64,000 nucleotides of DNA from Halomonas socia. Lineage in GTDB: Bacteria > Pseudomonadota > Gammaproteobacteria > Pseudomonadales > Halomonadaceae. Positions 20,168-29,282 of this stretch are shown here, one piece after another. The DNA lies in contig NZ_CP048812.1 of the NCBI RefSeq assembly GCF_010977575.1, forward strand, positions 3,410,001 to 3,474,000, given 5' to 3'. The stretch's first letter is position 1, and every line of letters starts with the position of its first letter. Below the pieces are notes generated by a model. That model had not been told where the DNA came from. It ran no database searches and saw nothing but the letters and a program-made list of their open reading frames with translations. The translations under genes and the position numbers were made by a program.

Positions 20168-21412
20168 ATGAGCGACTCGACGACGGCCGCGGTGGAGCCT
20201 TCGCCAAGCCTGCCCAAGACACTGTTGACCGGCGCCCAGATGCTGTTCGTGGCCTTCGGCGCGCTGGTACTGGTGCCGCTGCTGACCGGCCTCGATCCCA
20301 GCGTGGCGCTGTTCACCGCCGGTGCCGGCACGCTGGTGTTCCACGCCGTGACGCGCCAGAGCGTGCCGGTGTTCCTGGCCTCGTCGTTCGCGTTCATTGC
20401 GCCGATCCAGGGCTCGGTGGCCAGCTTCGGCGTCTCCGAGACCCTCGGCGGGCTGCTCGCCGCGGGGCTGGTGTATGTCGCCATCTCTCAGGTGGTGCGC
20501 GTCAAGGGCACCGCCTGGCTGCACCGGGTGCTGCCGGCGGTGGTGGTGGGTCCGGTGATCATGGTGATCGGCCTGGCCCTGGCACCGGTGGCGGTGGACA
20601 TGGCCAGCGGCGAGACCAGTGAGCATATCGGCTACGGCCAGGCGATCACGCTGTCGATGATCAGCCTGGTGGTAACGCTGGTACTGGCGGTGTTCGGCCG
20701 CGGTCTGCTGCGCCTGATTCCGATCATGGGAGGGATTGTCTGCGGCTATCTGCTGGCGCTGGCGATGGGCGTGGTCGACTTCTCGCCGGTGCGCGAGGCC
20801 AGCTGGCTGGCGCTGCCGAGCTTCACCGCGCCGAGTTTTCACTGGGCCGCGGTCCTGTTCATGATCCCGGTGGCCATCGCCCCGGCGGTAGAGCACATTG
20901 GTGACATGGTGGCGATCGGTTCGGTGACGCGCAAGAACTACCTGGAGAAGCCTGGCCTGCACCGCACCCTGCTCGGCGATGGCCTGGCCACCTCCACTGC
21001 GGCGCTGTTTGGTGGCCCGCCAAACACCACCTACTCCGAAGTGACCGGGGCGGTGACCCTGACCCGCGCCTTCAACCCGCGCTACATGATCGTTGCCGCC
21101 TGCTTCGCCATCCTGCTGGCCTTCGTCGCCAAGCTCGGCGCCGTGCTGCAGACCATCCCCGGACCGGTGATGGGCGGCATCATGGTGCTGCTGTTCGGTT
21201 CCATCGCGGTGGTCGGCATGAACACCCTGGTGCGCGCCGGTCACTCGCTGACCGCGCCGCGCAACCTGGTGGTGGTATCGCTGATCCTGGTGTTCGGCAT
21301 CGGCGGGATGCAGTTCGGCGGCGGCCAGTTCACCCTGCAGGGCGTGAGCCTGGCGGCGGTGGTGGGGATCGCCCTCAACCTGATCCTGCCGCCGCCCCGC
21401 GAGGGCGAGTAA
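20168..21412 (+). CDS. uraA: Uracil permease (NCS2 family, UraA/RutG-like)
   Basis: A 414-residue NCS2 transporter that imports uracil with protons. The start QMLFVAFGALVLVPLLTGLDPSVALFTAGAGTL (about residues 19-51) matches the UraA group, and the substrate-site Glu regions appear as AIAPAVEHIGDM and GPPNTTYSEVTGAV. About 12-14 transmembrane segments are evident. With upp upstream it forms a uracil uptake and salvage pair. Its stop lies four bases from the convergent regulator gene. Confidence 0.93.
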   Translation: MSDSTTAAVEPSPSLPKTLLTGAQMLFVAFGALVLVPLLTGLDPSVALFTAGAGTLVFHAVTRQSVPVFLASSFAFIAPIQGSVASFGVSETLGGLLAAGLVYVAISQVVRVKGTAWLHRVLPAVVVGPVIMVIGLALAPVAVDMASGETSEHIGYGQAITLSMISLVVTLVLAVFGRGLLRLIPIMGGIVCGYLLALAMGVVDFSPVREASWLALPSFTAPSFHWAAVLFMIPVAIAPAVEHIGDMVAIGSVTRKNYLEKPGLHRTLLGDGLATSTAALFGGPPNTTYSEVTGAVTLTRAFNPRYMIVAACFAILLAFVAKLGAVLQTIPGPVMGGIMVLLFGSIAVVGMNTLVRAGHSLTAPRNLVVVSLILVFGIGGMQFGGGQFTLQGVSLAAVVGIALNLILPPPREGE

Positions 21413-21416
21413 CCGC

Positions 21417-21998
21417 TCAGTGGTGGTGGCGTTCGCCGCTGCCGTCGGAGAATGACGGCGGGTTGTTGGCGCTGACGATCACGCACTCGCCGTCGCTGAC
21501 GTTGCGAAAGCGATGGGGCAGCCGTGAATCGAAGTAGTAGGCGTCGCCGGCGGTCAGCAGGCGCGCCTCGCCCTCGACGGTGAGTTCGATGGTGCCCGTA
21601 ACCACCACGCCGCCTTCCTCTCCCTCATGCTCGAGCATATCGGCGCCGGTATCGGCGCCGGGCGGATAGCGCTCGTGGATAATCGACATGCTGCGGTTGG
21701 GGCGCCGCGCGCCGACCAGTCGCCACGACAGCTGGCCATCGCCGATCTCGGTGAGTTCGCTGGCGCGATAGAAGACCCGTTCCTGGCTGGCCTGCTCGCC
21801 GGCGAAGAACTCGCTGATCGAGACCGGCATGGCATCGAGTATCTTCTTCAGCGAGCTGACCGACGGGCTGACGCTGTTCTGCTCGATCAACGAAATGGTG
21901 CTGTTGGTCACACCGGCACGCTTGGCCAGCTCGCGCTGCGAGAGCGTGGCCCGCAGCCGCAGCTGCTTGAGTCGTGCACCGACATCGAAACCACTCAT
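21417..21998 (-). CDS. XRE-family regulator with cupin domain (PuuR-like)
   Basis: A 193-residue one-component regulator. The N-terminal ~65 residues form an XRE helix-turn-helix (LKQLRLRATLSQRELAKRAGVTNSTISLIEQN by position 9-40), and residues ~110-180 form a cupin barrel with PGADTG, EHEGEEGG and PHRF metal/ligand-type positions. Such proteins sense small molecules (polyamines, amino acids, nucleobases). The ATG at 21998 is preferred because AAGGA sits six bases away. Convergence with uraA gives no clear hint of its target, and it is divergent from the molybdenum cofactor operon. Confidence 0.85.
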   Translation of the reverse strand: MSGFDVGARLKQLRLRATLSQRELAKRAGVTNSTISLIEQNSVSPSVSSLKKILDAMPVSISEFFAGEQASQERVFYRASELTEIGDGQLSWRLVGARRPNRSMSIIHERYPPGADTGADMLEHEGEEGGVVVTGTIELTVEGEARLLTAGDAYYFDSRLPHRFRNVSDGECVIVSANNPPSFSDGSGERHHH

Positions 21999-22220
21999 GC
22001 GCTGTCCTTGTTGAAGATCCTTGACGGCATGATAGCGCGTCACTCCGGCAAAGATAAGCCGATGATCCGGCTATGACTTTAGCCCTGTATTGGGTGTCGC
22101 GACGGTCGCAGTGGCGGTACCCTTGGGGTAATCTTGAGGTAAAGACCTACGCCGCTCATCGGATTTGATCAATCGGTCAGATCCGGTCAGGATCGTGGGA
22201 TAAATGACGAGGGGCGTGAC

Positions 22221-22832
22221 ATGAACCAGCGGCTGCCGCTTAGCGGCGTGATTCTTGCCGGCGGCCAGGGCCGGCGCATGGGTGGCTGCGACAAGGGCCT
22301 CAGTGACTTCCTGGGCCGGCCACTGGTCGCCCACGTGCGCGAGCGCCTGGCCCCCCACGTCGAGGAGGTGGTGATCAACGCCAACCGCCACCTCGATGAC
22401 TACCGGGCGCTGGGCTGCCGCGTGGTGAGCGATCGCGAAGCGGGCTACCAAGGGCCGCTAATGGGCATCTGGAGCGGCCTGCTGGCCGCTCGCCAGGCGT
22501 GGGTGGTGGTGGTGCCCTGCGATACCCCGGCGCTGCCCATGGAGCTGGTGCCGCGGCTATGGCAGGGCGTGGGGCAGCACGACATCGCGGTGGCCCATGA
22601 CGGCGAGCGTGCCCATCCGGTGGTGGCGCTGATGCGCCGCGAACTGGCCGATGACCTCGCTACGGCACTGGCCGCCGGCGAGCGCAAGATCGACCGCTGG
22701 TACGCTCGTCACGCCGACTGCTACGTCGACTTCAGCGACTGCCCCGAGGCCTTCGCCAATCTCAACAATCCCGAACAGCGCCAGGCCCTCGAGCGGCGCC
22801 TGGGCAATGGTATGCCAACGGAGTCGCGATGA
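22221..22832 (+). CDS. mobA: Molybdenum cofactor guanylyltransferase MobA
   Basis: Attaches GMP from GTP to molybdenum cofactor, giving the MGD form used by DMSO-reductase-family enzymes. The 203 residues include the nucleotidyltransferase start GVILAGGQGRRMGGCDKGL, the Asp-containing VVPCDTPALP metal site, and the C-terminal FANLNNPEQ. It opens a six-gene operon (mobA, mobB, moeA, moaCD, moaE, moaA) and overlaps mobB by four bases. Confidence 0.95.
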   Translation: MNQRLPLSGVILAGGQGRRMGGCDKGLSDFLGRPLVAHVRERLAPHVEEVVINANRHLDDYRALGCRVVSDREAGYQGPLMGIWSGLLAARQAWVVVVPCDTPALPMELVPRLWQGVGQHDIAVAHDGERAHPVVALMRRELADDLATALAAGERKIDRWYARHADCYVDFSDCPEAFANLNNPEQRQALERRLGNGMPTESR

Positions 22833-23392
22833 CGCTGACCTTCGACGCGCAGCTACCGCTGCTGGGTATCGCCGCCTGGAGCGGCACCGGCAAGACCACC
22901 TTGCTCGAGGCCCTGCTGCCACGGCTGCAGGCCCGCGGGATCAAGGTGGCGGTGGTCAAGCATGCGCATCACGCCTTCGATATCGACCAGCCCGGCAAGG
23001 ACAGCTACCGCCTGCGTGAGGCGGGTGCGGCACCGATGCTGATCGCCTCGCGGGCGCGCACCGCGCTGATGTTCAATACGCCCGACGCCGCCGAGCCAGA
23101 CCTGGCGCAGCTGCTCGCGCAACTGGCGCCGCTGGCCCCCGACCTGGTGCTGGTCGAAGGCTTCAAGGCCTGGCCGCTGCCCAAGCTCGAGCTGCACCGC
23201 GCGGCGCTGGGCAAGCCGCTGCTGGCCGCCGACGATCGCTGGGTGCGGGCGGTGGCGAGTCCCGATGCGCTGGACCTACCGGCTGGGGTCGAAGCGCTCG
23301 ACCTGGACGATCACCAGCGGCTGTGCAACTGGGTCGTGGCTTGGCAGCGGCGCTGGCCGCAGCAGGCGCAGCCGCGGGAGGTACCGGCATGA
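22829..23392 (+). CDS. mobB: Molybdopterin-guanine dinucleotide biosynthesis adaptor MobB
   Basis: A GTP-binding helper for MobA. The 187-residue protein has a P-loop GIAAWSGTGKTTLLEALL near the N-terminus, VVKHAHHAFDIDQPGKDSYRLREAGA, and VLVEGFKAWPLPKLELHR, all typical of the family. It overlaps mobA by four bases and moeA by four bases, so translation of the operon is tightly coupled. Confidence 0.94.
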   Translation: MTLTFDAQLPLLGIAAWSGTGKTTLLEALLPRLQARGIKVAVVKHAHHAFDIDQPGKDSYRLREAGAAPMLIASRARTALMFNTPDAAEPDLAQLLAQLAPLAPDLVLVEGFKAWPLPKLELHRAALGKPLLAADDRWVRAVASPDALDLPAGVEALDLDDHQRLCNWVVAWQRRWPQQAQPREVPA

Positions 23393-24639
23393 CGCTGTCA
23401 TGTTTCGAGCTCGGCGAGCGCATGCTTAGCGTCGCCGAGGCGCACGCTGCCCTGGAGGCGCTGTTCGTCACGCCGCTCGGCACCGAACGGTTGCCGCTCG
23501 AGGCGCTGCTGGGTCGGGTGCTGGCCGAGCCGCTGGTGTCGCCTATTGACGTGCCTCAGAACACCAATGCGGCGATGGACGGCGTGGCGCTGGCCTGGCC
23601 CGAGCGTCCTGTGCGGCGCTGGCCGGTGGTAGGTGAGGTGCTGGCCGGGCAGCGCTGGGCGCAGCCGCTGGCGGCGGGCACGGCGCTGCGAATCACCACC
23701 GGTGCGCCGCTGCCCGCGGGTGCGGATACGGTGATCATGAGCGAGCAGCTCGAGGCCAGGGGTGATCAGGCGGTCGAGATCAGCCGCACCGAGCGCATCC
23801 AGCGTGGCCAGAACGTGCGCCAGGCCGGTGAGGACATCGCCTGCGGCCAGCGGGTGCTGGAGGCCGGTACTCGGCTGCAGCCCCAACATCTCGGCCTGCT
23901 GGCCTCGTTGGGGCTGGCCGAGGCGTGGGTGTATCGCCGGCCGCGGGTGGCGATCTTCTCCACCGGCGATGAAGTCACCGCGCCCGGGCAGCCGCTACCG
24001 GCGACAGGCATCTATGATGCCAATCGCTATACGCTGCACGGCATGTTGACGCGGCTCGGCGCCGAGGTCTGCGACCTGGGTATTCTCGCCGACCGCCGCG
24101 ACGAGGTGGTCAGCGCCTTGGGTGACGCCGCCCGCGACCACGATATGCTGATCACCAGCGGCGGCGTGTCGGTGGGCCAGGCCGACTGGATCAAGGCGGC
24201 GCTCAGTGAGCTCGGCGAGCTCGGTTTCTGGCGTATCGCCATTCGCCCGGGGCGGCCGCTGGCCTGCGGCCGACTGGGGGCGCGCCAGATCCCCTTTTTT
24301 GGCCTGCCGGGCAACCCGGTGGCGGTGATGGTGACCTTCCTCGAGTTCGTGCAGCCGGTGCTGCGGCGCCTGCAGGGTGAGCCGGACTGGCAGCCATCAC
24401 GGCTGACGGCGCGCAGCGAGGCGCCGCTGAAGAGTCGCCTGGAGCGCGTCGACTTCCTGCGCGGGATCTATCGCTGCGACGCCGATGGCCAGCTGTGGGT
24501 ACGCAGCACCGGCGCCCAGGGCTCGGGTATTCTGTCCTCGATGAGCGCGGCCAACTGCTTGATCGAGATTGATGCATCGCGTGCAGGGGTGGCCGGCGGA
24601 GAGACCGTGACCCTGCAACCCTTCGACAGTCTGATATGA
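23389..24639 (+). CDS. moeA: Molybdopterin molybdenumtransferase MoeA
   Basis: Inserts molybdate into adenylylated molybdopterin. The 416-residue protein has the N-terminal domain with [17 protein letters not shown], the [17 protein letters not shown] block, the central [28 protein letters not shown] region (by position about 188-215), and the MoCF-fold [14 protein letters not shown] with [21 protein letters not shown] precedes the ATG at 23389, which overlaps the mobB stop; the open frame from 23323 is within mobB and is rejected. Confidence 0.95.
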   Translation: MTLSCFELGERMLSVAEAHAALEALFVTPLGTERLPLEALLGRVLAEPLVSPIDVPQNTNAAMDGVALAWPERPVRRWPVVGEVLAGQRWAQPLAAGTALRITTGAPLPAGADTVIMSEQLEARGDQAVEISRTERIQRGQNVRQAGEDIACGQRVLEAGTRLQPQHLGLLASLGLAEAWVYRRPRVAIFSTGDEVTAPGQPLPATGIYDANRYTLHGMLTRLGAEVCDLGILADRRDEVVSALGDAARDHDMLITSGGVSVGQADWIKAALSELGELGFWRIAIRPGRPLACGRLGARQIPFFGLPGNPVAVMVTFLEFVQPVLRRLQGEPDWQPSRLTARSEAPLKSRLERVDFLRGIYRCDADGQLWVRSTGAQGSGILSSMSAANCLIEIDASRAGVAGGETVTLQPFDSLI

Positions 24640-24652
24640 GGCATGCAACGCT

Positions 24653-25462
24653 ATGAGCCTGACCCATCTCAACGCCCGCGGCGAGGCCCATATGGTGGAT
24701 GTCGCCGACAAGCAGGAGAGCCGCCGTGAAGCGGTGGCCGCGGGGAGCATCAGCATGCGCCCGGCGACGCTTGCGCTGCTGGCCGAGGGCGGCCTGCCCA
24801 AGGGCGACGTGCTGGCCACCGCACGCATCGCCGGCATACAGGCGGCCAAGCGCACCCATGAGCTGATCCCGCTGTGTCATCAACTGGCGCTGTCCAAGGT
24901 CAGCGTCGATTTTCGCCTCGACGAGCAGCGCTCCTGTGTCGAGGTCACCGCCAGCTGTCGCCTGAACGGCCGTACCGGGGTCGAAATGGAGGCGCTGACG
25001 GCAGTCTCGGTGGCCTGCCTGACGCTGTATGACATGTGCAAGGCCGTTGACAAGGATATGCAGATTGGCGCGATCCGTCTGCTGTCCAAGACCGGCGGCA
25101 AGTCCGGCGACTACCGCCGTGGTGAGGCGCCGCCGAGCACCGGCCCACAGATCGTCACCGATGACTGCTACAGTGGCGAAGTAAGCCTCGGGCCGCATGC
25201 CGATTCGCGCAGCGTGCGGGTCAAGTGCCTGGCCGAATTGCGCGAGCGGCTGGGTGTCAGCGAGCTGGAAATTACGCTCGCCTCGTTGGCGCGTCCTGAC
25301 GTCGCCGCGCTCAAGTCGGCCCTCAAGGTGCGTGATGCCAACTTCGCGCTGCTCGAGGAGGGGCGTATCCTGTGTGCCGTCAATCAGGTCATGGGCGGCG
25401 ATGATACGCCGCTTACCGAAGGTGACGAGGTGGCATTCTTTCCCCCCGTCACGGGAGGTTGA
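24653..25462 (+). CDS. moaC: MoaC-MoaD fusion: cyclic pyranopterin monophosphate synthase plus molybdopterin synthase small subunit
   Basis: One 269-residue frame covers two normally separate proteins. Residues 1 to about 158 are MoaC ([45 protein letters not shown]), which makes cyclic pyranopterin monophosphate with MoaA. A polar linker (about 159-186) leads to MoaD, the ubiquitin-like sulfur carrier (187-269), with [22 protein letters not shown] and the ending [15 protein letters not shown]. The terminal Gly-Gly needed for thiocarboxylation is free at the C-terminus. moaE starts at the stop, so MoaD and MoaE would be made in step. No separate moaD is present. Artefactual fusion by an indel at the junction cannot be excluded from sequence alone. 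Confidence 0.9.
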   Translation: MSLTHLNARGEAHMVDVADKQESRREAVAAGSISMRPATLALLAEGGLPKGDVLATARIAGIQAAKRTHELIPLCHQLALSKVSVDFRLDEQRSCVEVTASCRLNGRTGVEMEALTAVSVACLTLYDMCKAVDKDMQIGAIRLLSKTGGKSGDYRRGEAPPSTGPQIVTDDCYSGEVSLGPHADSRSVRVKCLAELRERLGVSELEITLASLARPDVAALKSALKVRDANFALLEEGRILCAVNQVMGGDDTPLTEGDEVAFFPPVTGG

Positions 25463-25464
25463 TG

Positions 25465-25917
25465 ATGATTCGAATCCAACAGGCGCCGTTCGATGCCGGC
25501 GCCGAGCAGCTTGCACTTTGCGAGGGGCGTAGCGATATCGGCGCGGTGGTATGTTTCACTGGTCTGGTGCGCGACTTCAACGAGAAACCCGACGTCGAGG
25601 CGCTTAGCCTCGAGCACTACCCGGGCATGACGGAAGCGGCGTTGGCGCAGATCGTTGCCGAGGCCGAGCAGCGCTGGCCGCTTGATGGCGTACGGCTGAT
25701 TCATCGGGTCGGTCGGCTGTCACCGGGTGATGCTATCGTGCTGGTGGCGGTGGCTAGTGCGCACCGACGCGCGGCGTTCGAGGCCTGTGATTTCATCATG
25801 GACTACCTCAAAACGCGGGCGCCGTTCTGGAAGAAAGAGCACACCCGTCACGGTGACTACTGGGTGGCCGAGAGAACCACCGACAAGCACGCTGCACGCC
25901 GTTGGGAGACTGTATGA
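25465..25917 (+). CDS. moaE: Molybdopterin synthase catalytic subunit MoaE
   Basis: Large subunit of molybdopterin synthase, which uses MoaD thiocarboxylate to build the dithiolene. About 150 residues with [74 protein letters not shown] (by position 93-118) containing the catalytic lysines. Start choices at 25462 and 25465 follow GGGAGG; spacing favours 25465. It lies directly against the moaCD stop and overlaps moaA. Confidence 0.95.
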   Translation: MIRIQQAPFDAGAEQLALCEGRSDIGAVVCFTGLVRDFNEKPDVEALSLEHYPGMTEAALAQIVAEAEQRWPLDGVRLIHRVGRLSPGDAIVLVAVASAHRRAAFEACDFIMDYLKTRAPFWKKEHTRHGDYWVAERTTDKHAARRWETV

Positions 25918-26900
25918 CGACGTTGATCGATGACTTCAATCGCCGCGTACGCTACGTGCGTATTTCGGTGACCGACCGCTGCGATTTCCGCTGCGTCTAC
26001 TGCATGAGCGAGGAGATGACCTTCCTGCCGCGCGCCCAGGTATTGACCCTGGAAGAACTGTCGATGGTGGCGCGGGCCTTCGTCGAGCTCGGCGTGGAGA
26101 AGGTCCGGCTTACTGGCGGCGAGCCGCTGGTGCGGCGCGGCATCGAGCAACTGGTCAACGAGATTGGTGGCCTGGGGCTCGACGACTTTGCCATGACCAC
26201 CAACGGTGCCGGCCTGGTCAAACATGCCCAGGCGCTTCGCGATGGCGGCCTCAAGCGTCTCAATATCAGCCTCGATTCGCTGGAAGCCGAGAAATTTCGC
26301 CTGCTTACCCGTACCGGGGACCTGCACAAGGTGATTGACGGCATTCGCGCCGCCCGCGATGTGGGCTTCGAGCGTATCAAGCTCAATGCCGTCGTGCTCA
26401 AGGGGCGCAACGACGATGAAGTGGTCGACCTGGTCGAGTTCGCGCGCCGTGAAGCACTCGACATCAGCTTTATCGAGGAGATGCCGCTTGGCGACGTCTC
26501 GGATCACTCCCGCGCGGAAACCTTCTGCTCCAGTGACGAAGTGCAGGAACTGATCGAGGCGCGCTATCCGCTGCTGCCTACTACCGAGAGCACCCTTGGG
26601 CCGTCGCGCTACTTCCGCATGGCCGACAGCGACTCGCGGATCGGCTTCATTTCTCCCCACAGCCATAACTTCTGTTCGACATGCAATCGTGTCCGCGTCA
26701 CGGTAGAAGGGCGCCTGCTACTGTGTCTGGGCAATGAGCACTCGGTGGATCTGCGCGCGGTACTGCGCCGCCATCCGGGGGATATGGAGGCGCTCAAGAC
26801 AGCCATTATCGATGCCATGCCGCTCAAGCCCGAGCGCCACCATTTCACCACCGACGGTGACGTTCAGGTGGTTCGCTTCATGAATATGACCGGGGGCTAG
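25914..26900 (+). CDS. moaA: GTP 3',8-cyclase MoaA
   Basis: Radical SAM enzyme that turns GTP into 3',8-cyclo-GTP, the first step of molybdenum cofactor synthesis. The 328 residues carry the N-terminal cluster motif CDFRCVYC (Cys23, Cys27, Cys30), [12 protein letters not shown], and the C-terminal second cluster [13 protein letters not shown] with a further Cys in LLLC. The C-terminal GG, needed for activity in homologues, is present. Its ATGA overlaps the moaE stop. A terminator follows, so it is the last gene of the operon. Confidence 0.97.
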   Translation: MTTLIDDFNRRVRYVRISVTDRCDFRCVYCMSEEMTFLPRAQVLTLEELSMVARAFVELGVEKVRLTGGEPLVRRGIEQLVNEIGGLGLDDFAMTTNGAGLVKHAQALRDGGLKRLNISLDSLEAEKFRLLTRTGDLHKVIDGIRAARDVGFERIKLNAVVLKGRNDDEVVDLVEFARREALDISFIEEMPLGDVSDHSRAETFCSSDEVQELIEARYPLLPTTESTLGPSRYFRMADSDSRIGFISPHSHNFCSTCNRVRVTVEGRLLLCLGNEHSVDLRAVLRRHPGDMEALKTAIIDAMPLKPERHHFTTDGDVQVVRFMNMTGG

Positions 26901-26942
26901 CGGACAATTCTACCTCACCAGGAATACTTGTCACCCGTCAGC

Positions 26943-26976
26943 ACCCGCCCTACCGATCAAGAGTGGCGGGTTTTTT
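26943..26976 (+). terminator. Rho-independent terminator of the moa/mob operon
   Basis: ACCCGCC (26943-26949) pairs with GGCGGGT (26965-26971) around a 15-base loop, followed by six T. It lies about 40 bases after the moaA stop. Confidence 0.85.
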
Positions 26977-26989
26977 CTGCTGTCTTTTC

Positions 26990-27017
26990 TTGCCATGACG
27001 TAATATCGGCTTATACT
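26990..27017 (+). promoter_or_regulatory. Sigma70 promoter of the H-NS-like gene
   Basis: TTGCCA (26990-26995) and TATACT (27012-27017), each five of six matches to consensus, are 16 bases apart, about 55 bases before the start at 27073. Confidence 0.65.
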
Positions 27018-27072
27018 TTTTAGCCAGGTATCGCGTGTTCGTGTTCCCTGACTTTTACTAAGGAGGAGGCCG

Positions 27073-27363
27073 ATGTCTTCCGAATCTCTGGAACGTATCG
27101 CTCGCAACAAGAACGTTGCTCGTGCCGCTGCGCGTCAACTGAGCATGGAGCAATTGCACAAGCTTGCCGAAGTCATCGGCGAAGTGATTGAGCAGAAACA
27201 GGACGAGGACAAGCAGCGCCAGCAAGAGGAAGCCATGAAGGAGCGCAAGCTGGCCGAGATTCGTGAGGCCATCAACGACGCCGGGCTTTCTCTGGACGAT
27301 CTGGTCGGCGAGCAGCCCAAGCGTCGTCGCGGGCGCCCGCCGAAGAACGCCAAGAAAGAGTGA
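27073..27363 (+). CDS. Small H-NS-like nucleoid protein with AT-hook-like tail
   Basis: A 96-residue basic-tailed protein. Residues 5-78 resemble the H-NS N-terminal oligomerisation region: ARAAARQLSMEQLHKLAEVI, a charged coiled coil, and EIREAINDAGLSLDDLVGE. In place of the H-NS C-terminal DNA-binding domain it has KRRRGRPPKNAKKE, whose RGRPP core (residues 86-90) is the minor-groove AT-hook motif. AAGGAGGAGG precedes the start. It has its own promoter and is followed by a long hairpin. A role in binding AT-rich DNA and silencing is inferred from these parts, not proven. Confidence 0.75.
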   Translation: MSSESLERIARNKNVARAAARQLSMEQLHKLAEVIGEVIEQKQDEDKQRQQEEAMKERKLAEIREAINDAGLSLDDLVGEQPKRRRGRPPKNAKKE

Positions 27364-27391
27364 CCAGTCGAGCCAACGGCAATTCGACACA

Positions 27392-27425
27392 ATGACAAGG
27401 CGAGCCCCCGGGCTCGCCTTGTCAT
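27392..27425. terminator. Long perfect hairpin between convergent genes
   Basis: A 16-bp perfect stem, 27392-27407 with 27410-27425, around a two-base loop. It lies between the convergent H-NS-like and RNase J-like genes. There is no T-tract on either strand, so it may act as a bidirectional transcription or RNA-end block rather than a classical terminator. Confidence 0.6.
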
Positions 27426-27469
27426 GTGTGGGTGAGGGGGGCGCTGTTCGTGGGCGGGGTGTCGAGGCG

Positions 27470-29131
27470 CTATTGCTCGTGGCGTTCGCCGGCCAGCAGC
27501 TGCAGATGTACGGTAGGCAGATGGCGCATGCGCTCACCCAGGTAGTCGATCATGCGCGGCTGGAGCCGGCGGCGCAGCTCGGCGAGGTCATCGGCGTCGA
27601 GCCCCTGCAACTGATGGTCGAGCCAGTCCCCCAGGTCATCTTCGTCGAGATGCGAGGCGGCGCTGTCATCGACCACCATCCGTCCGATACGCGTCCAACC
27701 CTCGCCGTCGGGCGTCACGGTGATGGCCAGAAACAGGCTGCCGCGGCGTGACGCATCGCTGCCGTTGAGGCCCGGCGCCGGGGTCACGGCATTCTGGCTG
27801 ACGATACAGGGTGGCTGCGGGTAGCGACTCTCGAGCTGCAGGCCATCGCCGTCGAAGCGCATCAGGTCGCCGTTGACCGGAATCAGCGGGGCGGCGATGC
27901 CGAGCCGCTCGGCAAGCGCTACGTGCGCCTGCTGATGGCGCCGCTCGCCGTGCACCGGCAGCAGGTGGCGCGGCTTGATCCAGTCATAGAAGATCGCCAG
28001 TTCGTCCTGGGCCGGATGCCCCGAGGCGTGCAGCTCGGGATGCTGGTGCTCATCGAAGAGGGTCACGCCGAGTCGACGCAGGCCGAGCTGCAGGCGTTCG
28101 ATCAAGCGCTCGTTGCCGGGAATTGCCTTGGCCGAGAAGATCACGCTGTCGCCGGCCACCAGCTCGAAGTGCGGATGACGGTTCTGCGCCAGCCGCGACA
28201 GCGCAGCGCGCGGTTCGCCCTGGCTGCCGGTGGCGATCACCAGCACTTCCTCGGGGGGCAGGTAGCCGAGGTCGCGCACCGGCACCAGCGGCGGCAGGTC
28301 ATCCAGGTAGCCGAGTCCGCGCGCCACACCGACCATGCGTTCCATGGAGCGTCCCATCAAGCACACCCGGCGGCCGGTACGCGCCGCCGCACGACCCACC
28401 GCCAGCACCCGCGCCAGGTTGCTGGCGAAGCAGCTGACGATCACCCGCCCGGGGCAGGCGGCCAGGGTGTGCTCCAGGGCCCGGGCGACGTCGCCCTCGC
28501 TGCGCGAATGGCCGGGCAGGGTGGCGTTGGTGGAGTCGCCGATCACCAGGTCGACCGGCGCCAGCGACTGGAACAGCGCCGGATCCATCGGTGCACCGAT
28601 CAGCGGCTCGGGGTCGAGCTTCCAGTCGCCGCTGTGCAGGACCTTGTGATGCGGGGTCATGATCAACAGCGCACAGCTTTCCGGAATCGAGTGGGTCAGC
28701 GGCAGGTAGCGCAGGCTGAAAGGGCCGTTGTCCAGTGCCTCGCCGGGTTCGATCACCTTGATCGCATCACTGGCCAGGCCGCGTTCGTGGAACTTGGCGC
28801 GCAGCAGTCCGGCGGCCAGCGGCGTGGCGTAGATCGGGCAGCCCCAGCGCGGCCACAGCCACGCCGCCGCGCCGATATGGTCCTCATGGCCGTGGGTGAT
28901 GACCAGCGCCTGGGGCGCGATCTCCAGGCTCGCCAGGGTGGTCAGGTTGGGTACCTGCAGCGGCGTGTCGGGCAGGTCCTGGCGAATCATCATCCCGCAG
29001 TCCACCGCCAGCCAGTGATCCTGATAGCCGTAAAGCGTAAGGTTCATGCCGATCTCGCCGCAGCCACCGAGGGGCAGCAGCTTGAGCGGCGGGTGCTGGC
29101 GACGGCGAACGGTAACGCGGGGTTGCGGCAT
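27470..29131 (-). CDS. RNase J-like metallo-beta-lactamase-fold nuclease
   Basis: A 553-residue protein of the MBL/beta-CASP group. The zinc-binding HGHEDHIGA (H80, H82, D84, H85) follows LGGCGEIGMN, the RNase J hallmark start; further blocks are HSGDWKLDPEP, IGDSTNA, ATGSQGEPRAALSRL and a C-terminal HVSGH-equivalent LLPVHGERRHQQAH. RNase J acts as a 5'-exo/endoribonuclease in Firmicutes and others; in gammaproteobacteria, where RNase E dominates, the role of such homologues is less clear. It stands alone, divergent from purU. Confidence 0.85.
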   Translation of the reverse strand: MPQPRVTVRRRQHPPLKLLPLGGCGEIGMNLTLYGYQDHWLAVDCGMMIRQDLPDTPLQVPNLTTLASLEIAPQALVITHGHEDHIGAAAWLWPRWGCPIYATPLAAGLLRAKFHERGLASDAIKVIEPGEALDNGPFSLRYLPLTHSIPESCALLIMTPHHKVLHSGDWKLDPEPLIGAPMDPALFQSLAPVDLVIGDSTNATLPGHSRSEGDVARALEHTLAACPGRVIVSCFASNLARVLAVGRAAARTGRRVCLMGRSMERMVGVARGLGYLDDLPPLVPVRDLGYLPPEEVLVIATGSQGEPRAALSRLAQNRHPHFELVAGDSVIFSAKAIPGNERLIERLQLGLRRLGVTLFDEHQHPELHASGHPAQDELAIFYDWIKPRHLLPVHGERRHQQAHVALAERLGIAAPLIPVNGDLMRFDGDGLQLESRYPQPPCIVSQNAVTPAPGLNGSDASRRGSLFLAITVTPDGEGWTRIGRMVVDDSAASHLDEDDLGDWLDHQLQGLDADDLAELRRRLQPRMIDYLGERMRHLPTVHLQLLAGERHEQ

Positions 29132-29282
29132 GAGCGGCTGCGGCCTGATGAAAGCGAACTTTCATCATACGGGAAGGCTCGCCGGCCCCACAACGCGCGT
29201 GTTCCGATGCCGTTGAATTCGTTACACTAACGTCGAGCCTGGCGGCTCCATGGCGTCTTCTCTTTCTACTGATGGTTACCCG

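Noticed and set aside
22071-22220. Possible Moco riboswitch or ModE site before mobA
   Set aside because: The 150-base gap lacks a convincing Moco-RNA pattern or a ModE palindrome.
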